Below, piece after piece: positions 1 to 10,912 of a stretch of DNA of 64,000 bases; within the stretch, counting starts at the first letter, position 1; each line of letters opens with the position of its first letter. This DNA comes from Zerene cesonia (Eukaryota > Arthropoda > Insecta > Lepidoptera > Pieridae). The stretch spans positions 4,847,482-4,911,481 of the forward strand of contig NC_052123.1 in NCBI RefSeq assembly GCF_012273895.1, read 5' to 3'. A program made the position numbers and the translations under genes. The notes beneath the pieces are model-generated. The model was not told the origin of the DNA and made no database searches. It worked only from the letters and a program-made list of their open reading frames with translations.

Positions 1-212
1 TATTAAACAAAGTTGGAAGTTAAAAATAATCTTTTTAATTAACGTTCATTTTTGTTTACATATACTGCTATATCTAAGACTAATTTATAAAAGTATTTAT
101 CTATAGTAATATATATAAGTTCGTTTGCAAGAACGCTCCAATTTTAGGAATTACTGCATTGATTTGGATGAAATCTAAAGTGTTCGAATAGGGTTTAAAT
201 AATATAACGATT

Positions 213-235
213 AAATCGCGTTTAAAATCCGTTAA
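213..235. repeat. P-family arm fragment
   Basis: AAATCGCGTTTAAAATCCGT with trailing TAA matches the right arm of the palindromic P elements at 1407-1591 and 55121-55294. Confidence 0.55.
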
Positions 236-683
236 AAAGTCTTTATTCTAAATGTACACACAAGAAATACTAAATCATTCTGATGTTTTGTCAATTTCTT
301 CTTCAAGCGACATAGTAATGTAATAGTGATTTATTCTTTAATAAAGTCAATAGATTTTTAGTAAATCGCGTATTCTCATTATGAGCGACGATCTGTACGC
401 ATGTGTGCGTGCCTGTCTACCGACACAACCGAGCGGCTGTTGATTGCATGTGTGCGTGCTCTTGTATTGCTCGTGAATTTATATATTTTAAAGGAATTTC
501 AGTTATTTTCATACATTTCTAGTAAAATACTAATGACAAACGTTTCAATATAAATGTAACGACAATAAAACCACGCGGCCGATAATTAAAACGCGGGAAC
601 ATTAAGCATTAAGCAATTAAAAATAAAAGGGACGCTGAATAAAGGCACACGGCAGCAATTAGTGAGAGCGTGCCAAATGTCGC

Positions 684-720
684 ATCGCTCGCGCTTCGTG
701 AGGCGCGCGAAGCGAGCGAT
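684..720. repeat. GC-rich hairpin
   Basis: The arms ATCGCTCGC(GC)TTCG and CGAAGCGAGCGAT pair over 13 bp with a 2-base bulge and a short loop. It contrasts sharply with the AT-rich surroundings. Confidence 0.6.
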
Positions 721-749
721 AGCGTGTTGCTAATATATTTGTCTATATG

Positions 750-1033
750 TTTTTTTTTTTTTTTATAATAGATCGAGCAGAAATTTGACCACAGGTCTAC
801 CTAATGGAAAGTAGAAGTGATCTAGGTGGTGACATGTCGGCTTGAGAGAAACCTATTCACTCTCGCCTTGAAAACATCCAGATTATAACTGTTCGGAAAA
901 ACGGCCGCCGGCAGAGAATTCCAATCTTTAGCAGTTCGGATAAGGAATGAGGTGGTAAAGCGTTTAGTGCGCAAAGTTGGAATATCTACTGTGTAAGGAT
1001 GAGATTTGTCAGTGCGTCTACTGGTACGGAGTT
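750..1033 (-). mobile_element. 5'-truncated non-LTR retrotransposon (LINE) 3' end with poly-A tail
   Basis: On the minus strand this runs from a truncation point near 1033, through the end of a reverse-transcriptase ORF (stop at 824-822), a short 3' UTR and a poly-A tail seen as a T run at about 750-764. Insertion with 5' truncation is the usual product of target-primed reverse transcription. The CR1/Jockey group is likely from the ORF tail. Confidence 0.8.
822..1028 (-). pseudogene. C-terminus of LINE reverse-transcriptase ORF (fragment)
   Basis: This frame has no start codon. It encodes 68 residues ending TAG, including SHPYTVDIPTLRTKRF, TTSFLIRTAKDWNSLP and NLDVFKARVNRFLSSRHVTT. 'H.Y.V..P..RT.RF..SF..RTAK.WN.LP...FP..YN...FK.RVN..L' is the conserved tail of insect non-LTR retrotransposon polyproteins, after the polymerase domain. 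A TAA in frame at 1034-1032 marks the truncation. There are no internal stops or frameshifts over the 68 codons, so the insertion is fairly young, but without the RT and endonuclease domains it is inactive. Confidence 0.85.
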
Positions 1034-1215
1034 AAAAAATGTACATGTAAAACTTTGTTCAAAACATTTTTAAATATCTAAACGTTTTTAACTGGCACTA
1101 GAATTATTTTTTATTTATTTACCTACATATTATGGGAATAAATATAAAAGCATGATATTTTTATTCATAGATAATAATTCACCACCTCTATATAACAGCA
1201 CAATCTTAAATGACG

Positions 1216-1326
1216 TAGTGGAACACGCTTCGGCACGAATTGGGTCAGCTTGCACCGGGGAAGTACCACACCCCCACAGGAGACCGGCGTGAAAAAGCAG
1301 CTACTGTGTTTCAATCGGTAAGTGAG
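1216..1326 (+). mobile_element. G-family retroposon, 5' fragment
   Basis: ACGCTTCGGCACGAATTGGG, the GCACCGGGGAAGTACCACAC block and GACCGGCGTGAAA match the 5' part of the copies at 16633-16984 and 33233-33516. It is broken off after about 110 bp. Confidence 0.75.
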
Positions 1327-1406
1327 ATTTGTTTATCCCATACCTATTAATTTAATCGATAATCCATTTGCAGACTTAAGCTTCTACAAAATTTGGAAAT
1401 AAAAAT

Positions 1407-1591
1407 TTTTTAACGGATTTTAAACGTGATTTATTCATTAATTTTATTTATATTTTCCAGTCCGTACTGGTCAACATAGCATTTTCTTGTGTTTGATTTT
1501 AGCCGAGTATTCATTAATGAATAAATCGCGTTTAAAATGCGATAAAAATGATTTATTCATTAATGAATAAATCGCGTTTAAAATCCGTTAT
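1407..1591. mobile_element. P-family palindromic (MITE-like) element
   Basis: The left arm TTAACGGATTTTAAACGTGA with TTTATTCATTAA following (from about 1410) is answered by its reverse complement at 1560-1591, and a third arm copy lies at about 1513-1541. The middle (about 1442-1510) has no coding potential. Ends with TTAA suggest a DNA transposon with TTAA targets (piggyBac-like behaviour), but that is inference. Confidence 0.6.
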
Positions 1592-1649
1592 TTTTTTTTT
1601 TTTTTTTTTATTTCTAAATATGTAAATCAAATACAAGAAAATTCTACAA

Positions 1650-1731
1650 AATTCATGGGCAGTGGTAGCGCTTACCACCAAGCGACCCACCAGCTCCTTT
1701 ACCATCTATGACATAAACATAAAAAAAAACA
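1650..1731 (+). mobile_element. G-family retroposon, 3' fragment with A-rich tail
   Basis: It starts at TTCATGGGCAGTGGTAGCGC and ends CTATGACATAAACATAAAAA. It is the 3' piece of the family whose 5' piece lies at 1216-1326; the P element and a T-rich run between them suggest one copy disrupted by insertion, though this is unproven. Confidence 0.65.
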
Positions 1732-1982
1732 ATTAAACTAAACAATATTTACAAATCTCGTCCGCCTATAATTTACACCACACAATAGCCACAGGGTGAT
1801 GACCTGCCGCACTCTGAAATCACCCTTATCACCAGCGAGTAGAATTGAATACAGTTTCATCAAAAAATTTTGAGCTTTTTTTGCGATACATCAATCCAAT
1901 TGACAAATAGGCGAATCAAATCATTGTTGTCCTAACAATGATTTGATTTCATCTAAAAATGTATATGCTACCTGGTTCATAT

Positions 1983-2427
1983 CATATAGGATGTTCGTTC
2001 ACTTACTCTTCAGAAACGGCTAGACCGATTCTTATGAAATTTTGTGTGCATATCATATATCATAAAATATATTTTAAAAGAATAATTGCTTTGCAATGTG
2101 TACGTTCCATACTCTTCACAACAATAATTCGTAAGTGATTTTTCTGATTGTCTGTGAACGTCAGAAACACTGGCCTGATTTCGACAAAATTTTACATAGA
2201 GATAGATCAATTTTAGATTCAACTTTTAGGTTACAGATGATATGAAAAAAAGTATTTTAGGGGTAGCTATCAACACATGGAACACGGGAAAAACATGCTA
2301 AAATGGGTTTTTACAAAAATAAGGAGATATATTTATCTCAAATCGTAAATAAAATGTCATAATGCCTCTTCATCCACGAATTAGAAAATTGTGTAGTCCA
2401 AGCAAATCCGCGGGCTAAAATCTAGTA
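1983..2427 (+). mobile_element. Degraded Helitron-like sequences (C type)
   Basis: AAACGGCTAGACCGATTCTT followed by ATGAAATTTTGTGTGCATAT (2014-2056) matches the core of the C elements at 8631-8988. A second degraded core follows at about 2160-2200, and a 3' end CCGCGGGCTAAAATCTAGT closes near 2426. Confidence 0.5.
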
Positions 2428-3540
2428 ACAAGAAAGCATGTAAAACCGTGTTACAACAGCAGTTCATAATTTTTCCCTCTGATTAAAACCTAACCGCCTA
2501 GGTGTTGTATAAAATTTACTCAGAAACAAGTTATAATTAAGTTAAGATTTATGAGACTTGTTAAGATTTTGCTTTTTAACTTTACCTACGTCATATAAAA
2601 CACTGTTTTTACTTTAAACTTCCTATTTTTTATACTGACACCATTAATAAATTAGTGTTAAAGCAATTGCTAATAAAATTAAAATAAACCTTCAATACAT
2701 AGATACACGTAATTTTGCCCATATGTTCTTAAGCGGGTGAAACCGCGCGACACAACTAGTAAATAAAAACGCTGAAGTTAGGTTACATAATTTAAAAAAA
2801 TCTATTTCATTAATAATATTCTAAACAATATCTGTAGTCTGTAGTTAACACTGCAAAACTATATTTTCCAGGAATTGAACCGGTGACCCCTTGGTAGTAA
2901 GTTGAAACGTTAACCACTGCACCCAGGAAGTTACAAAGGGTCCGGGTCATCGGAGCATATAACGCTATCCATGTAGACATAATCAATGGTGGGGTGATAC
3001 CTAGTCTATGTTAGTAATTAGAACATATAATTTTTAGCAGAACCTGAAGTCTGAATAAGTAATCTGTTTTTATGAACTTATTACCATACGACTTTGTATC
3101 GTTAATTTAAAAGTTAAATAAAAAATACAAATTTACCATTACTATTAAAATATACAAAAAAAATTTCACACCCTGACTCTATCAAATAATAAACAAACAT
3201 GCGAACCAATAACCCTATACAAATAAAAATTAATTACCGCCATATATAACATTATCAAAGGCAATTAAACTCGTGCAGCATCTGTGTGTCCGGCATATAC
3301 TATAGTGGGTATAATTACGTACGCAGAGCGTCTCGCTGCCCGCTCAGCCGTGAGGGCCGCCGGCGGTTACGCGTAGTATATGCAAAATATACAGATGAAA
3401 CGATATTGTGTTGGTTTTCTGTTGTATGAGATGTTGGTTATATGTTGTGTTGTGTGTTATTTTGATAAATTGGATATGATGGAAGTTAAATCGTATAGTT
3501 TAAAAGACCTTCTTGCGGACTCTTTTCTGTGAACCTGTAG
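2428..3540. other. Mostly unique AT-rich DNA with a K-SINE head
   Basis: No exon was recognised. It contains the tRNA-like head at 2866-2937 and a GC-rich patch at about 3325-3372 (CCGTGAGGGCCGCCGGCGGT) for which no function can be seen. Confidence 0.4.
2866..2937 (-). mobile_element. tRNA-derived SINE head (K type)
   Basis: On the minus strand, TGGGTGCAGTGGTTAACG reads as an A box and ACCGGTTCAATTCCTGG as a B box, with spacing like a tRNA-derived pol III promoter. Loss of cloverleaf pairing and similarity to the heads at 22490-22670 and 27389-27589 mark a SINE rather than a tRNA gene. Confidence 0.6.
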
Positions 3541-3543
3541 CAT

Positions 3544-3610
3544 ATGATTCAAACTCAAACATTTATCTATTTAATTAGACTGCTTATAGAAGCACTTTTG
3601 AATTGTCACA
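3544..3610 (-). mobile_element. LINE 3'-tail fragment
   Basis: TTCAAACTCAAACATTTATC and GAAGCACTTTTGAATTGTCA also occur in related form at 13357-13500 and, inverted, at 42885-42935. A repeated AT-rich tail of this kind is typical of a non-LTR 3' UTR; no coding part remains. Confidence 0.5.
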
Positions 3611-3750
3611 ACATAATTTTAACAATATTCATTATGACGATTAAAAAGCTACGATTAAATGCTACTAGAAGATAGCTACATAAATATTTAAGTTTGAGTA
3701 ATGTAGCGGTTGGTGGGGATTAAATAAGTGCGATTCTTTGTCTTTGTTGT

Positions 3751-3890
3751 TCAATCTATACTTATGTAGCTGGAGAGTTTGTTTACTTTAACGCGCTAAT
3801 CTCAGGAACTACTGATACGATTTGGTGCAGACAGTGTAGGGTGATTCGATGAACCCACGAGACATCCCTGGACTTTAACTACACGAGAGT
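3751..3890 (+). mobile_element. Degraded E-type Helitron-like copy
   Basis: The GTTTACTTTAACGCGCTAAT and CTCAGGAACTACTGATACGA core matches the copies at 15403-15550 and 54298-54457. The 3' hairpin and CTAG end are not preserved. Confidence 0.5.
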
Positions 3891-4926
3891 AAGTACTAAT
3901 ATTCAGTTTAAAGAGTTATAAGGTTCACAGACGACTACAATTCATTGCGTTCAAATGAAAATAATAGACTAGTGTTTAATCCAGACTTTCTCTGCGGCAC
4001 TAAGGTTTTGTCTCCAGTCTCCACCAGACACCAAACCCTGGACTTCCCCATTCACTGTCTACTGCACTATCGAGACAGCGTACAACAAATAAATCGGAAT
4101 TAAATACTAAATACACCTGATATAACAAGATAATTGACATTTCGTGTATCATTCAATACGTCTCAACATATTTATTTCGACGGGTTAAAATTTCTCTTTG
4201 AGATTTATGTTACCTTATTGCTTATTCGAATAGATAAATTTGTGGACAATTTTAAAATTTATAAATGAAACAAACTTAGAAACAGTAACCTTGTTGCGAT
4301 GGAAAAAATATGTTAAACTACAAAATATCAACTTTATATATTGAAACTGTCGGATCGCTAATACTTCCGCACTAAGATAATTTTTCAAATATCTGTTAAA
4401 AAGGATTAGTGTAAAAATAGTATTATATCATACTTAAAATTAGTTCAATTAATAACTAGACTCAAAAAATCTGTTTGTTTGTTACTCTCTCACACAAAAA
4501 CAGATGTCAACAGATTTCGCCAAGAATACCTAATACTAGAAAAAATCTTTAGATACTTTTCTCAAACGATGCCGCGGGCCGAACCATAACCAAACGGGAT
4601 TACGAATTTCGATTACAAGCCAAATTGAATCCTTTAATTAGCCCCACGCTTGGGGCGCATAAGTAATTCTGTCCCCGGGGTAAGTATCGCTGCGTAAACT
4701 TAATTTTAGCAAATTTATCTGCTATTTAGACATATACTATGCTAATTCGTAGCTTAATCTTTGAAACGTTTTAGGTTTTAATTATTTAGATTGGTTGAAT
4801 GTATGATAGCGATGAAGTATTCTAAATGTTTGTGAGAATGTTTGTATGTTTTTAACTATGGAATGGCTATATCGATGGAAGATTAGCATTAAGGTAAATT
4901 TAAATTGATATGCACGTTTCAGATAT
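3891..4926. other. AT-rich non-coding stretch
   Basis: I see no exon, RNA gene or full repeat here. Confidence 0.4.
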
Positions 4927-5100
4927 TCTTACTAATATTATAAAAGAGAAGGCAACTGTCTGTTCGTTTCGTTTTCACGCCTAAACCACTAAGCCGATTT
5001 GAATGAAATCTGGTGAAAAGATAGTTTGAAGCTCGAGATAAGAGGCAAGATAGTTTTATCAAGGGATTTCAACGAGAAAAGGAGCTATGCGCGAAAACAT
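4927..5100 (+). mobile_element. E-type Helitron-like copy
   Basis: It starts TCTTACTAATATTATAAAAG and carries CCTAAACCACTAAGCCGATT and GAATGAAATCTGGTGAAAAG. The 3' end is decayed. Confidence 0.5.
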
Positions 5101-5212
5101 CACCTATTTTTCACACAACCGTAAGACATATCTACCTTGTCATATAATATTTTGGTAATATGTATTTATGTTTGAGTATTATATCGAAATAAAAATCCTA
5201 CTATCCTACTAT

Positions 5213-5412
5213 TCCTACTAATATTATAAATGCGATAGTTTGTAAGGATGTGTGTGTGTTTGTTGCTCTTTCACGCAAAAACTACTGAACTGATCGCAAT
5301 GACATTTGGTACGTAGACAGCTGGACAACTGGAATAACATATAGGCAACTTTTTATCCCGATATTCTAACGGGATACGGACTTACTCGGGTGAAACCGCG
5401 GGGCGCAGCTAG
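5213..5412 (+). mobile_element. Lep1-type Helitron, copy A1
   Basis: 5' TC start (TCCTACTAATATTATAAATG), a body with GCTCTTTCACGCAAAAACTA and GCTGGACAACTGGAATAACA, a 3' stem GCGGGTGAAACCGC and terminus GCGCAGCTAGT. TC...CTAG ends, a 3' hairpin and no inverted termini are the hallmarks of Helitrons. About 200 bp, non-autonomous. Confidence 0.85.
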
Positions 5413-5809
5413 TATCCCATACACGAAGTTGTTAAAAATACATCTAACATCTATAAAAACGTATTTTTTTACGCAGATTCCGGTCAGAGCGCATAAACAG
5501 TAGATAATTGTAATACAACAAAGGTTCTGAAACCAACGTAGGTATCGCCTTTATCCGACTCTCTTTTTAATTACGGTAGACTGGAGTTCGCTTTAATAAG
5601 GTCTAATTTTGCGTAACGGGAGACCTGATAAAGAACAGCGTTTGATAAGGAATAGACGGCGTTCATAATGTCTTCCTTTAAGTATGCTGCAAGGCATTGT
5701 GAGATCTATTATACAGTTAGGAAAAAAGATTACTAGTAAAGGGATGCTTTAAGTGTGCGAAGTCACCTTAAAAGTCAAATTTTATGTTTTTATGTTATTA
5801 TATGATATT
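5413..5809. other. Unique non-coding stretch
   Basis: About 5480-5720 is unlike the repeat families here and of mixed composition, but no open frame or motif is recognised. Confidence 0.35.
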
Positions 5810-5872
5810 TGTTTTTTTTGTAATAGCGGGCAACTGAGCTGGTGGTTCGCCTGATGGTAAGCAAGCACATAT
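5810..5872 (-). mobile_element. H-family retroposon, 3' end
   Basis: A T run, then AGCGGGCAACTGAGCTGGTG and GTTCGCCTGATGGTAAGC. On the minus strand this is the 3' terminus with a poly-A tail, as at 31586-31892. Confidence 0.65.
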
Positions 5873-6068
5873 GACTATCGCTATGACATTTTCAGTAATA
5901 CTTTTTAATATCATTGTATTTATTCTATAAAACCTCTTTAGTTATAATTCTATTCATAAATTATGAGACAAACATTACCACTATATCCATACATTTGGTT
6001 TATTTTGAAATCAATGTTCCCAGAAATGTTCGCTTATGTATATATTTTATTATTCTTTTGTTAAATGA

Positions 6069-6264
6069 CTAGCTGCGCCCCGCGGTTTCACCCGCGTAAG
6101 TCCGTACCCCGTAGGAATATCGGGATAAAAAGCCTATATGTTATCCAGTTGTCCAGCTATCTACGTATCAAATTTCAATGCAACCTGTTCAGTGGTTTTT
6201 GCGTGAAAGAGCAACAAACACACACACATCCTTACAAACTTTCGCATTTATAATATTAGTAGGA
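6069..6264 (-). mobile_element. Lep1-type Helitron, copy A2
   Basis: Plus strand reads CTAGCTGCGCCCCGCGGTTT through CATTTATAATATTAGTAGGA, a full-length inverse copy. An open frame of 62 codons through it is only a by-product. Confidence 0.88.
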
Positions 6265-6829
6265 TAATCTAGTAATTTCCTGAAACTCGAAAATTTCCGC
6301 GCTCCTATATACGTTTGCACGTTATGAACGTGTCTTTACAAAGTAAAAGACACGCAAGGAATACTGCGCCTTATGACATACACCAGCTACGCTACTGTCG
6401 CACATTTTTCACAAAATAATTCGCTAAATTCCTTTGTATATATTGCGCGATGAGATATGAAGCTATTTTCACATTACAGTCCTTATTTCTATAGAAATAC
6501 TTTCGTAATAACAGATCTTTAGCAAAAAAACTGGAATATAATTGATTATATTCAAACTTCGTTTGTTTACATGTTAGTTTTTACTAACTTCAAAAGAGGT
6601 TCTACACTCCACTGCGTTTTTTTTTTGTCCGTTCGCTGACTCCTCAATAACAGTAGATGAATTATCAGATTTTTAAGGAAGGAGTATTTAACCAATTTGT
6701 AACCAAGGCGCTGATATTTGTACATTTTCTCACCTATATATATACATAAGGTACATAAATCGATATTTAGTAGTTTAGCACACAATATGGATTCAAATAC
6801 ATAACCACAGGGATAGATTTTATCGAGGA

Positions 6830-7044
6830 CTAGCTGCGCCCCGCGGTTTCACCCGCATAAGTACGTATCATGTAAGAATATCGGGATAAAAAGTTGCCTT
6901 TGTGTTATTCCAGTTGTCCAGCCAAATTTCATTGCAACATGTTCAGTAGTTCTTGCGTGAAAGAGTAACAAACATTCATTCATACATACTCGTACATACA
7001 TCCATCCATCCTTACAAACTTTCACGTTTATAATATTAGTAGGA
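6830..7044 (-). mobile_element. Lep1-type Helitron, copy A3
   Basis: Full-length inverse copy from CTAGCTGCGCCCCGCGGTTT to AATATTAGTAGGA, with a small expansion of CATTCATTCATACATACTCG near the 5' end. Confidence 0.85.
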
Positions 7045-8013
7045 TTTATTTTTTAGCACAAATTGACACAAATTGAAATCTAAGCGTTTTTGAATAAAAA
7101 TATTTGTTTAAAATGAATATATAGTAGCAAAGTCTACTGGAAAACCTTCAACATTGTAACACGCCACAAAAGCCTCCATTTTAAGTACAATCCAATGCTT
7201 CCAATTAAAAATAATAAAATTGAAATTGTGCACGAATAATACGCGCACACTGGGGCACTCGAAAACGGCTAAATAAAAACAAATACGATTTTAATTATAG
7301 GAAACACACTAATGAGTAAACGGAAGTTTAAGTTTTCAAAAGTAGGTTAAGTTTCTTAAGACCTCGGGCGAAATGTTTTATGAATTATATAAATATTACA
7401 TTTTATAATGTTCGTTGGGATTAAACTTTTATATTTCAATACTTTGTTTGATTTTACACTAGGTGTGGCATGTGGATTAGTCTATTTATCATATGAAAAT
7501 TGTCATATGAGAAGTGGAAAAAATCGGTCAGGTGCGAGTCGCATTCGCGACAATATGGGTTCTGTAGAAATAAAACAATGAGCAACTTAAAAAAAAAAGA
7601 TTACCTAACCAATAGATTACCGTAACAAACGGTGATTTTAGGTAAAGTATAGTTGGTTTAAATTATAAAGTAGGTTTATATAGATTTTTTTATTATTTGT
7701 TGCTATAGCGAGAACAGAAATTTATGATTTATTTCTGTAGGAATAATACAACATATTTCATTGAGGCTCGGTGCGAGCTGATTAAATTAATTGTAAAAAA
7801 ATGCGTTTAGAAGTCAACAAGGGACGAAATTTAAATCAGACCACGGAAGCAAAAAACGTCATAAAAATCGGTAAATTAGTTTGGTAAAAAATCGGTAACT
7901 CACTAAACTTTTTCGATAATAAGCGATATTAATCACCATTGTTATAATGATTATTAAATCAATATATAATCATGGACAGATTCATTAAAAAATAATTCTA
8001 TTTAGAGCTATTT
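7045..8013. other. AT-rich non-coding stretch
   Basis: No exon is seen. 7790-7870 has a short R-like repeat remnant (ACCACGGAAGC... AAAATCGGTAAATT), and 7505-7560 resembles a degenerate repeat end. Confidence 0.35.
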
Positions 8014-8189
8014 ACACTAATATTATAAATGTAAAAATGAATTTGCTTGAAACTGAAAGGATTCTGATGAAATTTTGTATACACACAGGGTATGAGCTGA
8101 CTTGACTTGAGTATCCTATCATCCTGATCAAATGCTCCCTTGGTATAAAAAAATCTTGATACCCGGGCAGAGCCGGGATGAGCGTCTAT
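8014..8189 (+). mobile_element. D-type Helitron-like copy
   Basis: Begins ACACTAATATTATAAATGTA and carries ACAGGGTATGAGCTGACTTG, AATGCTCCCTTGG and GCAGAGCCGGGATGAGCGTC. The last bases are CTATT where the family has CTAGT. Confidence 0.65.
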
Positions 8190-8630
8190 TCCAATAATTC
8201 TATAACAATAAAGTAACAAACAACTACACCTACAATCGTCGGCTCTATTATAAAAGCACATTTACAATACTTACGTACATGCGAACACAAGAAAATACCA
8301 TTATATCTTATATTTATACCCATTCCCCGTCGCAACGACCCTATACATTTTTATTTTACTTAACATACAAACGAAACCACCCTAATGGGCCCCTAAATTG
8401 TGTCTGTCATATTTATTTATTTAGGAGAATGTTTTCTTGTTTACTAGTTTTGCGGTTTCTTATTTTCCTTGACATTTAACGGATGGGGGTGTTGGCTGAA
8501 ATTAAAAGGGGTACCGACGTCCCTGGGGGATGGTACCACTACAGATTCAAAATGGCACCTAGAAAACTAATACTGACAGATTACATTCATAGAAAAACTA
8601 ATGTTATTTAAATAATATTTGAATAACCAA

Positions 8631-8809
8631 TCTAATATATAAAATTCTCGTGTCACAGTTTTCGTTGCCATACTCCTCCGAAACGGCTTAACCGATTCTT
8701 ATGAAATTTTGTGTGCATATCGGGTATGTTTGAGAATCGGCTAACATCTATTTTTCATACCTCTAAATGATCAGAGTAAGGCAGAACAGCGTTTGCCGGG
8801 TGCAGCTAG
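8631..8809 (+). mobile_element. C-type Helitron-like element, first unit of a tandem pair
   Basis: A TCTAATATATAAAATTCTCG start, GAAACGGCTTAACCGATTCT core and GCCGGGTGCAGCTAG end; 179 bp. It is followed with no spacer by a second nearly identical unit. Confidence 0.8.
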
Positions 8810-8988
8810 TCTAATATATAAAATTCTCGTGTCACAGTTTTCGTTGCCATACTCCTCCGAAACGGCTTGACCGATTCTTATGAAATTTTGTGTGCATATT
8901 GGGTATGTGTGAGAATCGGCCAACATCTATTTTTCATACCCCTAAATGATAAGAGTAAGGCAGAACAGCGTTTGCCGGGTGCCGCTAG
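8810..8988 (+). mobile_element. C-type Helitron-like element, second unit of a tandem pair
   Basis: Same start and end as the first unit (GCCGGGTGCCGCTAG). The two differ at only a handful of sites, so the pair is recent. Confidence 0.8.
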
Positions 8989-9305
8989 TAATATAATAAT
9001 AATGTTTATTTTATTCGATTAATACTCTATTATATTCTAACCGATATTTCTGCAATCAAATAAAATCGAAACCAAAATAATTGCATTTGAAAATAGTTGC
9101 TTTGTGAACTCAAATCAATTTTGTTTACAATTTGTGAACTATTAGAATTTTAGGCGGGAGTATTTATTCGTTTTGTGTGAAATAAAACAATATATATATT
9201 AGACAGCCATAGTTTTAAATTAACATTATTAGTTGATTGGTAAAAAATTCAAAGATTAAATGAAAGGAAATAACGAATAGACAAATTGATTAAATATATT
9301 CTATA

Positions 9306-9468
9306 CTAGCTGTTCGCCCCGGTTTCACCCGTGCTACATATAGAGCCTATATCACCCACTGTAATTGCAGCTTTTTAATGGTAAAAGAATTTTTGAAATC
9401 GGTCCAGCCGTTCACGCGTGATGCGCCTATCCAAGGGAAATAAGGGTTTCATTTATATATATACAGAT
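9306..9468 (-). mobile_element. E-type Helitron-like copy
   Basis: Inverse copy from CTAGCTGTTCGCCCCGGTTT through AAATCGGTCCAGCCGTTCAC. Confidence 0.65.
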
Positions 9469-9539
9469 GATGATATATAATCGTCATCTTTGTCTTAGTT
9501 TAACCCAAATATATTTAAAAAAAACATATAAAATCAACA

Positions 9540-10300
9540 ATAAATAAGCAACCTTGAAATTATCAGAACTAGATCAAATTTTAATAGGACTACACGGGAG
9601 GCATCATCAAAATCGGTTTAACGAGTCAGGTCGAATCGAGGGAGCCGTATTTTTAAGTAGGTTGAATATTACATTATATCCCTTAAACAAAATTACATTC
9701 CTCAAAGGCCGGCAACACACCCACCCTCTCTAGGTTGCGTGGATGCTTATGGGCGGCGCATACACCGCTTACCAGTAATGCGCCTGCTCGTTTGCCCGTT
9801 TTTATATAAAAAAAAACATTCACTATTAACTCCAGCATAATTAATTACCACGAGCTAACAAAAAAATTAATCAAAACTTAATTGAAGTGCAAAAATCACG
9901 AAACAGGTAGGTAACGTCGGAAATTTAAGGCGTTTTATTGGAGCACCTTGTCAAAAAATTAGCCCGCCAACTTCGGAATGATTTACGATTCGAGACTCAA
10001 GGGGTTGGAGATAAAATTGGGAATAACTACGCGAGGGCGCCTGTTTATTAGGAAACTGAGATTGTTTGAGGTCCACTTATTGATTACGTAGGTTTTTTAA
10101 TTAAACTCCATTTTTGGAATTGAGACATTAATGATATCGATATACTTATTTTTTAACAAAAAGAAACGAAATTAATTTCAAATTGTCAGAACTTGAAACA
10201 ATTTTTATGGGACCACATGGCAGGCGACAGCTTTCAAATAAAAAAAGAATCATAAAAATCGGGTCACCCAATAAAAAGTTATGAGGTAACAAACACAAAC
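9540..10300. repeat. Two degraded copies of an AT-rich repeat, with unique DNA between
   Basis: About 9550-9665 (CCTTGAAATTATCAGAACTA, GGACTACACGGGAGGC, AAAATCGGTTTAACGAGTCA) and 10165-10295 (ATTGTCAGAACTTGAAACAA, GGACCACATGGCAGGC) share the pattern seen again at 11125-11308. 9700-9805 and 9895-10080 are of mixed composition with no identified function. Confidence 0.45.
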
Positions 10301-10865
10301 AATACAGTCATATATATCTACAAAGAATTTTACAATTTTTAGGATGCCAAATATACCGTTATATAAAAATTTCATAAACGACCTGCATATAATATTTTGA
10401 ATTCATTTTTTTATGTCACTGTCAGCAATGAAGCTAGTGGGGGAGAAACGATTGGGAAGGATGAGAAAAAGGATATGGGCCTGAATATCATCTTCAAAAT
10501 TAAAAAATAAATTCATGAACGTGATGAAAAAACAAACAGCTTCCACATTTCACTCGCGGATTGATGGCAGAATTTTCAAAATGATTGCTCAACTTATAAA
10601 CAATCCAGTCTTATATTAAATAAACTATCAAGTGTAAATACAATTTATTTGTCCATATATCGCAAGATACAGTGAACTACGAAAACTATATAAAGCGTAG
10701 ACCACGAAATTAATATTTGTCCAGCAAACATGGGCCGTGGTCAGGTCCTGTGGGAAATTTGATTTTCATAAAACCTACGACCAGTTTACTACGAACGAAG
10801 TTAGCTCTAATGATACTATCCAATGTATTCTATTACTTTTACGTAAGTAGCTTGTATGTGGTACG
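10301..10865. other. AT-rich non-coding stretch
   Basis: 10425-10500 resembles a decayed G/H retroposon (AGCTAGTGGG, GATTGGGAAGGATGAG, AAAAGGATATGGGCC). The rest shows nothing. Confidence 0.35.
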
Positions 10866-10912
10866 CGAGCACGCTTCGGCACGAAAGAAAGAAAGAAAGA
10901 AAGAAAGAAAGG
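10866..10912 (+). repeat. (GAAA)n microsatellite joined to a G-family 5' tip
   Basis: CGAGCACGCTTCGGCAC, the first bases of the G retroposon, run directly into about seven GAAA units (10883-10912). Confidence 0.75.

Larger units (their letters stand above)
1..749. other. AT-rich non-coding stretch with short direct repeats and a GC-rich hairpin
   Basis: No exon was recognised. It holds a P-family arm (213-235), an exact 14-bp direct repeat GCATGTGTGCGTGC at 399-412 and 446-459, and a GC-rich hairpin at 684-720 in otherwise AT-rich sequence. Confidence 0.5.

Noticed and set aside
2866..2937. Possible tRNA gene (A and B boxes, minus strand)
   Set aside because: Stems do not close as a cloverleaf and similar heads begin K-type SINEs elsewhere in the window.
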